Below, in pieces: positions 32,813 through 41,181 of a stretch of 47,778 nt of DNA. The notes under the pieces were generated by a model, which saw nothing but the letters and a program-made list of their open reading frames with translations, was not told the origin of the DNA and did no database searches. The position numbers were made by a program, and so were the translations under genes. Source of the DNA: Photorhabdus bodei (lineage in GTDB: Bacteria > Pseudomonadota > Gammaproteobacteria > Enterobacterales > Enterobacteriaceae); contig NZ_NSCM01000039.1 of assembly GCF_003287735.1 (NCBI RefSeq), forward strand, positions 1 to 47,778. The letters are read 5' to 3'. The stretch's first letter is position 1. The number at the start of each line of letters is the position of its first letter.

Positions 32813-33895
32813 TTATTTCATGTCGAGATCATCAATTTTTAATTCCAGAGTCAGTGCTGTTGTAAAACCACCAGATCCATTCACCGTGTGGGTAACTGTC
32901 GTTAATGTCCATTCAGCGGCATCTATTTCTGGTTTAAAGCCGGTAACTTTGATTGGTATTTCAGGGTAGAGATCTGCACGCCCCTGAGCCAATTGAATCG
33001 AAAACGTCGCTGCCCCACGTTGTATTTTCTCCCAGGCAACCTTGGCAGCACGTTTAGCACTGGCTTCATCAGCATAAGTACGGGAAAGTTCCAATACGTT
33101 ATCTTTGCTACCTACTAAATAAGAGGTTAATTTATCAGCATTTTTCTGACTTTTTCGCTCAACGGTTAAGGTATGTTTTTTCTCCGGTTTACGGACATCC
33201 AACCAGTTTGCTACCACGCCAGTATAAGCCTCTCGGTCAGATAGCGTAAAATTGTGGTTGTCACCTGACCGACGTGTAATCACCAATGCAGGGATAACCG
33301 CACCACTGGCTGTTTTATTCTGTCCCTGCCGAATAAATATCAACTTACCATTTTTTACTGAAGCAATTGCCCCTTCTTGCCTTGCCAAGCGCGTAAGAAA
33401 ACTACCATCTGACTCATTCGTCTGATCAATATGGTTAATAAATATCTTCGCAATATCCTGATGCAAATCGGCGGTAAGGTTATTTCTAGCAGCGATAGTA
33501 TGGACAATATTCCCTATCGTTTTCTCATGATAAGACTCTTCACGTCTCATATTGAGAGATTCACGGAAATCAGCACTACGGGCACGAATCGTTAATTTGT
33601 CCGGTGCTCCACTGTGACCAATTTCATCCACAGTAAAACGCCCTTTACTAATCAGTGGCTGATCACGCCATCCCAACGCCAATGAAATCACATTACCTCT
33701 GGAAGGTAGCACCAAACTTCCATCTGCATCATCCAGTTCAATATCAAGCTGGTCGGCTTCAAAGCCACGATTATCTGTCATCGTTAGTGACATCAGGCGC
33801 GATTGAATACGCCCGCTGATATCTTTATTGTCAATTTCCAAAAGAAATGCCGGTGCACTGCCTTTTTCGGAACCTCTGCCAAATTCAGATGTCAT
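32813..33895 (-). CDS. Phage late control protein D (tail tip/hub)
   Basis: A 360-residue P2 gpD-like protein (P2 387), the baseplate hub that caps the tail tube below the spike. Recognised by AFLLEIDNKDISGRIQSRLMSLTMTDNRGFEADQLDIELDD at the N-terminus (given here as two shorter motifs in the family: LTMTDNRGFEADQLDI) and the late-control domain GGFTTALTLEL at the end. Start ATGA overlaps the U stop by 4 nt. Order T-U-D-ogr as in P2. Confidence 0.93.
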   Translation of the reverse strand: MTSEFGRGSEKGSAPAFLLEIDNKDISGRIQSRLMSLTMTDNRGFEADQLDIELDDADGSLVLPSRGNVISLALGWRDQPLISKGRFTVDEIGHSGAPDKLTIRARSADFRESLNMRREESYHEKTIGNIVHTIAARNNLTADLHQDIAKIFINHIDQTNESDGSFLTRLARQEGAIASVKNGKLIFIRQGQNKTASGAVIPALVITRRSGDNHNFTLSDREAYTGVVANWLDVRKPEKKHTLTVERKSQKNADKLTSYLVGSKDNVLELSRTYADEASAKRAAKVAWEKIQRGAATFSIQLAQGRADLYPEIPIKVTGFKPEIDAAEWTLTTVTHTVNGSGGFTTALTLELKIDDLDMK

Positions 33896-34356
33896 GGCAA
33901 CACCTCTCTGACCCTATCTGACAAATTGTCTGTAAGCATAGAGAATTGTTCCTGAAGATCACCGAACATTTCACTTAGAGAACTATCCACTCGCCGTAAT
34001 GTCAATGTGAAATCAATTTTGCGGGCAGAACCATTCGACATAAATTCAGTTTTTGTCTGGTCGATACTCTCAATGACAAACATACCGTAAACCGTGCCAC
34101 TGCCATCGATAAAGGACCAAGCTTTACCGCTATCAGCCATCACTTGTAGTACCGTCAATGATAAACGACCACCGGTAATTTCTGGATATAACGAGCCGGA
34201 AAGTGTCATTGTGTCGTTATCCGGCCCCAGAAATTGCCAGGCAGGCCGCATCCCGATACGGCTGTTAAAAGCATGCCGCCATGACTGCTGATGTTGCATA
34301 CTTTGGTATGGTGTGGTTTTCAACATAAAAACAAATAAACCCAGTGCAGCCATCAT
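33892..34356 (-). CDS. Phage tail terminator-like protein U
   Basis: A 154-residue P2 gpU-like protein (P2 159) that ends the tail tube and sheath. It begins MMAALGLFVFMLKTTPYQ and contains RHAFNSRIGMRPAWQFLGPD, typical of the family. It starts 2 nt after T and overlaps D. The second Met (34353) is an equally possible start. Confidence 0.92.
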   Translation of the reverse strand: MMAALGLFVFMLKTTPYQSMQHQQSWRHAFNSRIGMRPAWQFLGPDNDTMTLSGSLYPEITGGRLSLTVLQVMADSGKAWSFIDGSGTVYGMFVIESIDQTKTEFMSNGSARKIDFTLTLRRVDSSLSEMFGDLQEQFSMLTDNLSDRVREVLP

Positions 34357-34358
34357 AA

Positions 34359-36785
34359 TTAGAATTCTCCTCTATCAGAGAATGAACTGCGTAAACGCGC
34401 CTGCTGTTTACGTTCCCGATCATCCAATTCGCGCCTAACCGCTGTTGCAATATCCTGCGCAGATTGCCCCGGTGCACCATAGATATTTATATGATAGACA
34501 GGTGATTCACTGCGGTACTCTACCATCTGACGTTTGTCCGCTTTCTTTTCCTGAATCTGAGGATAAGCATGAACCGGTAAGCTCTGAACATGCAATGGTG
34601 CGGTTCTGGCTGCGGCAGAAGGCGCCATTACGCTCAAAGAAAATGCCGCAGCGGCAGCAAGTTTAGCAGTCTGTCGGCGGCTAATAACATTAACAGGGCC
34701 AGTGACAATCTCTGGTCCATATTCACCCACAATACCAAATCGGCCAGCCGGAATAATGCCCCCCTTGTCATGTTTGGGCAGAACCGAACTAACATTAGGA
34801 CTCACATTATTACTGGCGTCTTTTGAAATATCCTCCTTTGACCGCATCCAATCAGGGAGATATTCAGACAATGAAGTCAGTTTCTGTTTCAGGGCTTCCC
34901 ATTTTTCATTAATCCCCTCCAATAAACTGTTAATTATTGCTGTGCCAACCTCTTTAAATTTACTGGGTAGATTCATTACGTCAGTAATAATTTCATTCCA
35001 TTTATCCGAGATCGATATTTTAATATTTTCCCAGATATCCAATGTATTCTGTTTAACTAATTCCCAAGCATTACTGATATTAGTTTTAATACTTTCCCAA
35101 GTTTGCAGAACACTCTGTTTAATTGATTCCCATTTCTCACTTAGGCTAATTTTAATATTTTCCCAAAGCTGAGAAAATTTCGGCCCCAATGTTTCCCAGT
35201 TTTGCCAAATATAAACAGCCGCCATAGCAATTACACCAATAATGGCGAGGATTGGGTTAGCCATCATCAAACGGCCAACGATCATCATGGTGCTACCCAA
35301 CATTTTCAGAGCATTCCCGACTAATCCGAGCGCTCTCACACCAGTACTACCAAAGAAAGTAAGACTATATTTCGCTACAGCTAATGGAAGCAATATCGAA
35401 GCGATCGCCTGTGCCAATGCGCCAAAAACAGTTAACATGCCTCCGACCACTACTGTAATAGTCGCAAGCGTTGCAGCCAAGCGTGGGTTGGCTTCCATCC
35501 ATTCACTGACTTTATTGACTACATTTGTGACTTGCTGAGTGACTTCTCTTGCAGGACCTTCTACGCCAGAAAACATCTGAACGCCCAGATTACTCCAAGC
35601 GGCATTGAGTTTTTGGATATCACCGGTGAGATTATTCGTCACTACAGATGCAACTTTTTGGGATTCACCTTGAACATTTTTTAGTCCAGCGATAAAAGTT
35701 TGCAATCCTCCCTGCCCTGCCTGATTTACCAATACATCCAAAGCAGGAGCAGCGTTTTCACCACCAATTGCGGTGAAATAACTCGTACGTTGTTTACCGT
35801 TCATTGAACGGGTTTTATCATCTAGTTCAACGAGAATATCAGGTAATTGCCGTAAATTACCTTTAGCATCACGAGTCTTAATATCTAGTTGTTTCAATGC
35901 GGCAGCAGCAGCTTTAGGCGGTTCAGCCAACCGACTTAGTACATTGCTCAAAGCCTCTCCAGCTTCACTTCCCTTAATATTGGCATCACTTAGCTTTCTT
36001 GTAGCAGCCGCAACGGTTTCAATATCAATCCCCAAAGAAGTGGCCGCTGGAGCGACAGATTTCATGGTGTCACCCAATCCCGCCAACGTTGTTTTTGAGC
36101 CAATAAGCGTTGCCGTCAAAACATCACTAACAGGCCCCATCTCCTCGGATTGTAATTTAAACCCTTCCAGTACATTAGTACTAATATCAACCACATTGGC
36201 GAAATCTGTACCGCTTGCCTGCGACATTAATACCGCACCAGGCATCACATTCTTTATCTGGTCAGGAGAATACCCCTTGGAGGCATACAGGCTCTGCCCC
36301 TGTGCAATCTGACTGGCAGGAATCCCTGTACTTTTGCTCAACTCACGACTTTGGTTGAGCAACATGACGTATTCAGGAGAATTTTTTTCAATATCGGTTT
36401 GTGCCTGAATTTTAGACATTTGAACATTAAGATCATAACCCGGCATCAGAAAATTTTTACTGGTTGTCAGTATCTTGCTACCGGCTGATTTTGCACTAGC
36501 ACCATATTGGCTAACGCGGTCACGAAGCTCTTTGATTTTGCTATAACGACCTTCACCGCGATCTTCTTCCTTTTTGTTACTGGTATGCGCAGTTTCCTGC
36601 GCATATTCAGGAGCAGAATAAGGTTTAATTGCTTCATAAGTCTGATTTAATCGCTTGAATTCATCACGATTTTGCCGGAGAGAATCCGCCAACCTTTTAT
36701 TATTTCGCTGGGCAGATTTCAAGGCGCTGGTCAGCTTATTAACGGACTGTATTACCAATTTAAGCTGTGACTGTGTATTACTCAT
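34359..36785 (-). CDS. Phage tail tape-measure protein (gpT-like)
   Basis: An 808-residue protein (P2 gpT 815). It has an N-terminal coiled-coil region, the TP901-type core (SKSTGIPASQIAQGQSLYAS, GSEAGEALSNVLSRLAEPP), and hydrophobic segments around residues 480-560 (TLATITVVVGGMLTVFG, IIGVIAMAAVYIWQNW). A run of Trp-containing repeats follows (WENIKISLSEKWESIKQSV and similar, about 565-640). The start at 36785 (MSNTQSQLKL) overlaps the E' stop as in P2; a longer frame to 36851 would run inside E'. It sets tail length and is cleaved or ejected in related phages. Its size close to P2 predicts a tail of similar length. Confidence 0.95.
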   Translation of the reverse strand: MSNTQSQLKLVIQSVNKLTSALKSAQRNNKRLADSLRQNRDEFKRLNQTYEAIKPYSAPEYAQETAHTSNKKEEDRGEGRYSKIKELRDRVSQYGASAKSAGSKILTTSKNFLMPGYDLNVQMSKIQAQTDIEKNSPEYVMLLNQSRELSKSTGIPASQIAQGQSLYASKGYSPDQIKNVMPGAVLMSQASGTDFANVVDISTNVLEGFKLQSEEMGPVSDVLTATLIGSKTTLAGLGDTMKSVAPAATSLGIDIETVAAATRKLSDANIKGSEAGEALSNVLSRLAEPPKAAAAALKQLDIKTRDAKGNLRQLPDILVELDDKTRSMNGKQRTSYFTAIGGENAAPALDVLVNQAGQGGLQTFIAGLKNVQGESQKVASVVTNNLTGDIQKLNAAWSNLGVQMFSGVEGPAREVTQQVTNVVNKVSEWMEANPRLAATLATITVVVGGMLTVFGALAQAIASILLPLAVAKYSLTFFGSTGVRALGLVGNALKMLGSTMMIVGRLMMANPILAIIGVIAMAAVYIWQNWETLGPKFSQLWENIKISLSEKWESIKQSVLQTWESIKTNISNAWELVKQNTLDIWENIKISISDKWNEIITDVMNLPSKFKEVGTAIINSLLEGINEKWEALKQKLTSLSEYLPDWMRSKEDISKDASNNVSPNVSSVLPKHDKGGIIPAGRFGIVGEYGPEIVTGPVNVISRRQTAKLAAAAAFSLSVMAPSAAARTAPLHVQSLPVHAYPQIQEKKADKRQMVEYRSESPVYHINIYGAPGQSAQDIATAVRRELDDRERKQQARLRSSFSDRGEF

Positions 36786-36897
36786 TTTCTGCACCACTTC
36801 GTAAGATGGCCCGATGTCGCCAGTCCAGTAATTCCGGTAGTGACATTTCATCTGTCACTGCCGGAGACCAGTGGAAAACGGTGGCAATATCTGCCAC
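36778..36897 (-). CDS. Phage tail protein E' (frameshift extension of E)
   Basis: A 39-residue GpE-family frame (GTG start 36897; VADIATVFHWSPAVTDEMSL ... LLDWRHRAI), too short for a stand-alone search but diagnostic. In P2-like phages it is made mainly as a -1 frameshift fusion with E at TTTTTTG. Here that slippery site is at 36951-36957 and the E' frame is open from 36951 to the stop at 36778. The fusion would have 150 residues (P2 142) and serve as a tape-measure chaperone. Confidence 0.88.
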   Translation of the reverse strand: MADIATVFHWSPAVTDEMSLPELLDWRHRAILRSGAENE

Positions 36898-36911
36898 CAA
36901 TTCATCTACGG

Positions 36912-37229
36912 TTAGTCGGTCTGGAAACCGGACTTCGCCGACTTCGGTAACAAAAAATTGACCACCTCAACACTGAGATTAATCAGATCGCCGGGTGTCA
37001 TTGACAACAGGTCGCTTTTAGTGAGCGCTGGTGTGGTAACACGTGGCAAAACCAATATCATTGAATCCACATCCATCTCCAGCAAAGCCTGTAGCCGAGC
37101 ACCACGCAGTGCGCCACTGTTCGGTTTGCGCACCACCACTTCAGTGATGTTGCTACTACCACGTGCAAGCGGTTCTTCTAATACGATTGTGCGCTGCTCG
37201 TCGTTTTGAGTAATTAGTGTTTCTGTCAT
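36912..37229 (-). CDS. Phage tail assembly protein E
   Basis: A 105-residue P2 gpE-like protein (MTETLITQNDEQRTIVLEEP..., RVTTPALTKSDLLSMTPGDL). It lies between FII and T. Ribosomes that slip at TTTTTTG (36951-36957 on the minus strand, codons AAT TTT TTG) extend it into E'. This is the classical programmed frameshift of long-tailed phage assembly chaperones. Confidence 0.93.
   Translation of the reverse strand: MTETLITQNDEQRTIVLEEPLARGSSNITEVVVRKPNSGALRGARLQALLEMDVDSMILVLPRVTTPALTKSDLLSMTPGDLINLSVEVVNFLLPKSAKSGFQTD
36951..36957 (-). promoter_or_regulatory. Programmed -1 frameshift site TTTTTTG
   Basis: The minus-strand heptamer T-TTT-TTG within E is the slippery sequence used in P2 for gpE+E'. 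The -1 frame stays open for 57 codons after it. No attempt was made to fold a stimulatory structure. Confidence 0.85.
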
Positions 37230-37255
37230 GGTTCAACCTTGTTTATCCGATTAGA

Positions 37256-37771
37256 TTAAAGACCCATAGCGCGACGGTGATCTGCCAAGCGATCCTCACC
37301 ATTAACGACTTCAACCATGTTAACGGTATCCACTTCGATCAGAACTTCACCGTCCCATGTCAATTTGAAATAGGTGTTTTTAGCGCTGATTTTGGTCTGA
37401 GTATTATCTCCCTGCTTATAAGTACCGTGGTCAAACTCATGGAAACGGCCACGCATCACGATTTCAACAGCAATCACATCGCTGGTATCATCGCGCTGGC
37501 AGGAGCCCGCAAAGCGCAACATTACGCCATCGGCTTTGGTCAGACCCCATTGCCGATAATGTTGAGCTTCCATACCTCCCAGAGTAAATTCAACGTCCAA
37601 TGCACCTTCATCCAAGCCTAAGTCCACGGTTGCGCTACCGTTCATACCACCTCCACGATAGGTTTCCAGTTTACGACTCAGCTTAGGCAGAGTAAGTTCT
37701 TCCACGATTCCCTGATAACTATTGCCATCATTAAACAAGTTCAGGAATTTAAGTTTGCGAGGTAATGCCAT
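37256..37771 (-). CDS. Phage major tail tube protein (FII)
   Basis: A 171-residue P2 FII-like tail tube protein (P2 172), starting MALPRKLKFLNLFNDGNSYQG and containing MRGRFHEFDHGTYKQGDN. It polymerises into the inner tube within the FI sheath. It follows FI after 10 nt. Confidence 0.95.
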   Translation of the reverse strand: MALPRKLKFLNLFNDGNSYQGIVEELTLPKLSRKLETYRGGGMNGSATVDLGLDEGALDVEFTLGGMEAQHYRQWGLTKADGVMLRFAGSCQRDDTSDVIAVEIVMRGRFHEFDHGTYKQGDNTQTKISAKNTYFKLTWDGEVLIEVDTVNMVEVVNGEDRLADHRRAMGL

Positions 37772-37781
37772 CTGTGTCCCC

Positions 37782-38954
37782 TTAGCCGTTTATGCTTTTC
37801 GCGAAATCCATCAGGTAACGATCTGTAATACGCTGGCGTAACATCATATTTTCCAGTGGTGGTACAGGTGTATAGTCGTAATCGAGGGTCAATTTGCCCG
37901 CTTTCAAGGTGTCTTTATCATTGGCGTTTTCGTCATACCAACACTGACCGTCAATAATGTAGCCCCCAGATTTCAGTTCGCGGAACTTAGCATTGATACC
38001 TTCGATAATGTCTCGTACCAGTGAAGGAGTCAGTGGTTTATCGATCGCCCACATATGTGCTTCCGCCATAGTGTCAGCTAATACTTGGGCAGTACGAGTG
38101 TAACTTTCGAACTGGAACAATGGATCATCAGCGCAGGTACGGGAACCCCAGAAACGGAAGCCGTTCTTACGGATAAGTGTCGTAATACCATTTTGGTTTA
38201 GCAGGCCTGAATCTGTTGCTGGATCTTGAAGATCCCAGAATACGTCTGCTGAAAGACCGGTCACACCATTGACACCGATGTTGGACAGTGTTTTGTGCCA
38301 ACCTGTTTCTTCATCAATTTTTGCACGCAAACCCAATGCACGAGCAGTAGCGTAGGCGATAGTTTCTTTATTAGAAACAGTATCCCAACTCAGGAAATCA
38401 GGCCAAATCAACATCAATTCTCGTTGACTGAAGTTTTTGCGATATTCGATAACTTCTGAGATAGTCTTACTGCCATAGGCACTGATATAAGCCATTGCTC
38501 TCAGTTTCTGCGCGATACTCGCCAACTCAACAGCAACAGCTTTTGTATCCAGTCCAGGGACTCCCAGAATACGAGGCTTCACACCTAATTGGCTTTGTGC
38601 TGCCAACAGTGCCTGTATACCGGTTTTCTTACCTTCATTAGTTGTAGTACCAATGATGTTGCTGGTAGTTTGTTCTTCCGTTTCACCTTGTGCTACACGG
38701 ACAACAACAGTAACGGGTTTAGACTGGTCTGAGATAGCCTTAAGTGCCTGAGGCAATGTACCGGTTTTACCCGCTTTACCAATTGCCATCGAAACATCAG
38801 TAATCAAAACCGGAGTGTTTAATGGAAAAGTTTTTTCGTCTGCCTCAGGACCAGTACAGACCATACCAACAATAGCGGTGCTAACTGTGGTGATGGTACG
38901 TGTGCCTTCGTTAATTTCCTGTACACGGACGCCATGATGATAATCTTGTGCCAT
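37782..38954 (-). CDS. Phage contractile tail sheath protein (FI)
   Basis: A 390-residue P2 FI-like sheath protein (P2 396) beginning MAQDYHHGVRVQEINEGTRT. It has the sheath C-terminal pattern (FRFWGSRTCADDPLFQFESYTRTAQVL split as FWGSRTCADDPLFQFE and RTAQVLADTMAEAH). First gene of the FI-FII-E-T-U-D-ogr operon. AGGAGA precedes the ATG. An Ogr box is centred about 80 nt upstream. Confidence 0.96.
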   Translation of the reverse strand: MAQDYHHGVRVQEINEGTRTITTVSTAIVGMVCTGPEADEKTFPLNTPVLITDVSMAIGKAGKTGTLPQALKAISDQSKPVTVVVRVAQGETEEQTTSNIIGTTTNEGKKTGIQALLAAQSQLGVKPRILGVPGLDTKAVAVELASIAQKLRAMAYISAYGSKTISEVIEYRKNFSQRELMLIWPDFLSWDTVSNKETIAYATARALGLRAKIDEETGWHKTLSNIGVNGVTGLSADVFWDLQDPATDSGLLNQNGITTLIRKNGFRFWGSRTCADDPLFQFESYTRTAQVLADTMAEAHMWAIDKPLTPSLVRDIIEGINAKFRELKSGGYIIDGQCWYDENANDKDTLKAGKLTLDYDYTPVPPLENMMLRQRITDRYLMDFAKSING

Positions 38955-39025
38955 ATTAGCGGTTCTCCTATTAAGGTGTCCCGCTATGTTGAAGTATCCG
39001 AATTATTAAATCATTCGATGGGAAA

Positions 39026-39043
39026 TGTGTGGGAGATGATACA
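39026..39043 (-). promoter_or_regulatory. Putative Ogr box for the FI operon
   Basis: TGT(39026-39028)-N12-ACA(39041-39043). With the dyad at -55 the transcript would start near 38980, giving a ~26-nt leader to FI. The same dyad and similar distance occur upstream of V and X. The 38955-39378 gap has no gene beyond this control region and the 5'-truncated fibre fragment. Confidence 0.65.
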
Positions 39044-39378
39044 AATCAGGTTGTTTAATTTATTATTTTTTCTAATAATTTAACTATTTGTACTTTATTA
39101 CGTGTGGAAAAGGAAATCTCTACAAATCAATATCTGTTTCTTCTGGCGTGAACTTTTAGCTCTGTTCATTGATTATTTTTTCACAGATTTTCCCTACAAA
39201 AATAGATGATAATTTATACATATCAACGTATTTTTTCATAAACCACAGTTCTGGTCATTTATTGGCACCTGAATATAGCCAATCTTTGCCATATATACCC
39301 TCGCTTAGTACCAATACGAGACTATTCTGTTGGAAATTTCACGGATTAGTGAGTTTTTAAAAATCAACCAATGAATGG

Positions 39379-39684
39379 ATGAGCCTTAAATCTGATAATC
39401 TTCGAGTTAGGGGGTATCAGGTCTATCATGAAGGATATAGACCAACCGCTGCGATTATTGGTGCTTATACAAAATCAGAATCAGACACGCGTTATATTCA
39501 AGACATTCGCTTTGGTGCTAAAGAGAGTGCGCAAGTACGGGAAAGTTCTGGAGATACAGACGCAAGTGGGTATGCCATTACTGCTGTAATAAATGGAAAT
39601 AGAAATCAATTAGTTGACACCGTAAACCGTAGACCAATACAGAAGAAGGTTAATGGCATATGGATGAATATATCCAATATTTAA
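39379..39684 (+). CDS. Tail-fibre C-terminal fragment
   Basis: A 101-residue remnant (frame open from 39361; MSLKSDNLRVRGYQVYHEGYRPTA is quoted only in part as LRVRGYQVYHEGYRP) typical of the C-terminal end of Photorhabdus/Xenorhabdus-type tail fibres, with IGAYTKSESD and VNRRPIQKKVNGIW. The rest of a fibre is absent and a stop precedes the frame at 39358. It is on the opposite strand to all tail genes and is followed by a fibre-assembly gene, as expected for an alternative or formerly invertible fibre module. Confidence 0.7.
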   Translation: MSLKSDNLRVRGYQVYHEGYRPTAAIIGAYTKSESDTRYIQDIRFGAKESAQVRESSGDTDASGYAITAVINGNRNQLVDTVNRRPIQKKVNGIWMNISNI

Positions 39685-39699
39685 TAGGGTGATGAATAT

Positions 39700-40359
39700 A
39701 TGCAAAATATTAAAAATTTTTCCCAATATACACCTAACTCAAAACAAGCCAGAAAAATCATCGAAGATTTTAATGTCATTTATTTGAAGTCAGAAAATGG
39801 TCAAGACTGGTATGAATGCCAGAAAAGCTTTAACCCTGACACAATTAAAGTAATGTATGATTTTAATAATGTAATCCGTTCTATATCAGGAGATGTATCA
39901 GCTTTTAACCCAGATGGAATGAGTGTGGCTGAGGTAAGTAATCTGCCTGATTCTTGTGATATTTCTGGCAAATGGCAATATATAGATGGCGCTATTGTTC
40001 CACGTAAGTACACAAAGGGCGAGTTAGTTGCTCAAGCAGAGAGACATAAAGAAGAATTGCTAGCCCTTGCCAGCAATACTATTTCTCCTTTACAGGATGC
40101 TGTTGATCTAGATGAAGCAACTCTGGAAGAGATAGAGCGGCTCAAAGCCTGGAAAAAATACCGAATACAAGCAAACCGCATTAATCCCACCATAGCACCA
40201 GATATTGAGTGGCCCACACAATCAGTATATACCTTATGGATTTCAAGATGCATCGCGGCGGCAAGGGAGCGAATCCCCGGGAGCATAGATAACTATGTGA
40301 CCGGGGTGAGTGAGTGCAGCCAACAAAGAGGCAACTTGAAGGATGACAGGTATAAATAA
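39700..40359 (+). CDS. Tail fibre assembly protein with ERIC-derived C-terminus
   Basis: 219 residues. About 1-176 are a Caudo_TAP/Tfa-type fibre chaperone (MQNIKNFSQYTPNSKQARKI, then LDEATLEEIERLKAWKKYRI and PDIEWPTQS). The last ~43 residues (YTLWISRCIAAARERIPGS...) are ERIC 7 translated in frame to its far end, where the stop lies. The normal family end is shortly after the IEWP motif, so the ERIC has replaced the original stop. The chaperone domain itself looks complete; whether the tail affects function is unknown. It starts 15 nt after the fibre fragment. Confidence 0.8.
   Translation: MQNIKNFSQYTPNSKQARKIIEDFNVIYLKSENGQDWYECQKSFNPDTIKVMYDFNNVIRSISGDVSAFNPDGMSVAEVSNLPDSCDISGKWQYIDGAIVPRKYTKGELVAQAERHKEELLALASNTISPLQDAVDLDEATLEEIERLKAWKKYRIQANRINPTIAPDIEWPTQSVYTLWISRCIAAARERIPGSIDNYVTGVSECSQQRGNLKDDRYK
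40228..40354. repeat. ERIC element 7 (inside fibre-assembly gene end)
   Basis: A full 127-bp ERIC with the variant GGCGGCAAGGGAGCG, which lacks the in-frame TGA seen in element 6, so the Tfa frame crosses the whole element. Confidence 0.95.
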
Positions 40360-40362
40360 TAT

Positions 40363-40395
40363 AGGCCTGCCGTTCACAAACCGCAGGCCTTTTTC
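40363..40395 (+). terminator. Terminator after plus-strand fibre module
   Basis: Stem AGGCCTGC/GCAGGCCT with a 12-nt loop, followed by TTTTT. Confidence 0.85.
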
Positions 40396-40434
40396 TACTC
40401 TGACTCTTTAGGTTAATTAATAAGTGTTTACCTA

Positions 40435-40527
40435 ATGCGCCAGGTCTTATTAGAATGGAAAAAATACCTAGCCATACTTAACCAGGTTGATACTTCAAAA
40501 GCATCGGAAATCGACTGGCCAACATAG
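40435..40527 (+). pseudogene. Remnant of a second tail-fibre-assembly C-terminus
   Basis: A 30-codon frame reads MRQVLLEWKKYLAILNQVD then TSKASEIDWPT-stop, matching the C-terminal end of Tfa proteins in this window (LLLAWKKYVVLLSRVDTS and SDIEWP). Only the last part of a gene remains. Confidence 0.75.
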
Positions 40528-40544
40528 CCTATCATAACTGAAAA

Positions 40545-40574
40545 AAGACCGGGGACAGAATAATGCCCGGTCTT
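40545..40574 (-). terminator. Terminator of the V-to-Tfa tail operon
   Basis: Nine-bp stem AAGACCGGG/CCCGGTCTT followed on the minus strand by a run of T, 11 nt after the Tfa stop. Confidence 0.85.
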
Positions 40575-40584
40575 GATAATTGTA

Positions 40585-41181
40585 TTATTCTGGTATTTGT
40601 GGCCACTCAATATCTGAAACCATTGAAGTATCAACACGGCTCAGTAATACCACATATTTCTTCCAGGCAAGCAATAATGCTTTTTCTGTGTCTGAGGCCA
40701 TCTCAGTCTCAATAGCATATTGTAATAAAGTCATGGCTTCATCAGCCTGTTGGCGAAGAGTGACACGTTGTTGTTCTGCTTGTTCAATTCGACTGTTTTT
40801 TTGAGCTTCAATATCCGTTACCCATTTTTCACCATCCCACTTATCAAAATCGGTGCTTGGTTGTTTAAATGTCAGCGTTTCTGATAACTCACCAGGTTTA
40901 ATGATTTCCTTCTGTTCCCCAGTTTGTGTGTCGTAGGCTATTTTTCCTCGATAATCTGGTACAATTTGCCAACTAGTTAAATCAGATGAACGGCAGGCGG
41001 CATATCCCCCTTGGTTTTCAGGTGGCGCGTCTGTGCAGGAATTAGCAGGAAGACCGACACCAACGGGAAGATACTCATCAGAACTGTTTAAATATTCCAG
41101 CGTAATCGCATCGTAATTAAACACAACGATACTTCCGGTACTGATAGCAATATTATTTTTATCCAGTACAGCCTTATTCAT
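40585..41181 (-). CDS. Tail fibre assembly protein (Tfa)
   Basis: A 198-residue Caudo_TAP-family fibre chaperone. The N-terminal part (MNKAVLDKNNIAISTGSIVV) precedes a middle region with DFDKWDGEKWVTD, a helical segment EQAEQQRVTLRQQADEAM, and a C-terminal AWKKYVVLLSRVDTS...SDIEWP. It helps fibre trimerisation. Last gene of the minus-strand fibre group, overlapping the upstream collar gene by 1 nt. Confidence 0.9.
   Translation of the reverse strand: MNKAVLDKNNIAISTGSIVVFNYDAITLEYLNSSDEYLPVGVGLPANSCTDAPPENQGGYAACRSSDLTSWQIVPDYRGKIAYDTQTGEQKEIIKPGELSETLTFKQPSTDFDKWDGEKWVTDIEAQKNSRIEQAEQQRVTLRQQADEAMTLLQYAIETEMASDTEKALLLAWKKYVVLLSRVDTSMVSDIEWPQIPE

Noticed and set aside
39169..39360. 63-residue plus-strand frame upstream of the fibre fragment
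   Set aside because: Composition and lack of a ribosome site suggest a chance frame in the A/T-rich late-promoter region.
38955..39378. Gix/cix-type 26-bp crossover site for fibre inversion
   Set aside because: No sequence resembling the known consensus was found here or at the fibre gene; inversion remains only a hypothesis.
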